DNA of 64,000 bases, taken from Thermalbibacter longus. Its GTDB lineage: Bacteria; Chloroflexota; Chloroflexia; Thermomicrobiales; Thermomicrobiaceae. The stretch spans positions 62,001-126,000 of the forward strand of contig NZ_JAMSLR010000004.1 of the NCBI RefSeq assembly GCF_023806485.1, read 5' to 3'. Made by a program: the position numbers and the translations under genes. Below are positions 63,999 to 64,000 of the stretch, in pieces (positions within the stretch are counted from its first letter, which is position 1; every line of letters begins with the position of its first letter). The notes under the pieces were generated by a model that was not told the DNA's origin, searched no databases, and worked only from the letters and a program-made list of their open reading frames with translations.

Positions 63999-64000
63999 GT

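Overview
The window is GC-rich, bacterial and densely packed. The gene mix points to a thermophilic member of the Chloroflexota, most likely class Thermomicrobia. It includes a split archaeal-like glutamate synthase, a FixX-type ferredoxin, a methylmalonyl-CoA mutase large subunit with its epimerase, an orphan small membrane protein, and secreted 'PETGH...FGYPISE...QYFER' proteins. This assignment is inferred from gene content and style; no rRNA is present to confirm it.

Layout. 1-14 kb: a glycosyltransferase; a CinA protein with a decayed deamidase domain; tRNA-Arg(UCG); a class I ribonucleotide reductase operon (nrdA-nrdB, minus strand) whose beta subunit carries Phe at the radical-Tyr position and whose promoter is overlapped by NrdR-type boxes; an orphan FixX ferredoxin; an aminotransferase; an unknown protein; an MFS exporter; a second glycosyltransferase; and a secreted beta-propeller protein. 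14-24 kb: argG behind a structured leader, a small membrane protein, a candidate ~94-nt small RNA, gatB, glutamate dehydrogenase, tRNA-Ala(GGC), an HD-GYP protein with an unusual upstream region, rfbB and a SpoIIE-type phosphatase. 24-31 kb: a minus-strand run mreD-mrdA-minC-minD-minE-mce-mutA, joining cell shape, septum placement and methylmalonyl-CoA metabolism. 31-37 kb: a three-gene glutamate synthase.

37-41.3 kb: a compact minus-strand cassette nurA-herA-DNA methyltransferase, translationally coupled, with visibly lower GC than its neighbours and closed by a strong hairpin. It looks like an acquired nuclease/translocase/modification module and is the best candidate here for an undescribed (probably defence) system.

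41.7-52.3 kb: a catabolic region with a zinc alcohol dehydrogenase, an N-acyl-D-amino-acid deacylase relative, an alpha/beta hydrolase, and an IclR-controlled operon (regulator, solute-binding lipoprotein, two permeases, enolase-superfamily dehydratase, RraA-family protein) driven by a near-consensus promoter containing a palindrome. 52.4-55.4 kb: secreted proteins, including an L,D-transpeptidase. 55.9-63.5 kb: a pyrimidine operon pyrC-carA-carB-cax-pyrE, with a terminator lying inside the pyrC leader/coding frame. The window ends in a two-cluster ferredoxin coupled to a truncated upstream gene.

Start codons were chosen mainly from Shine-Dalgarno spacing and family alignment from memory. No database search was possible, so all family names rest on motifs visible in the translated sequence.
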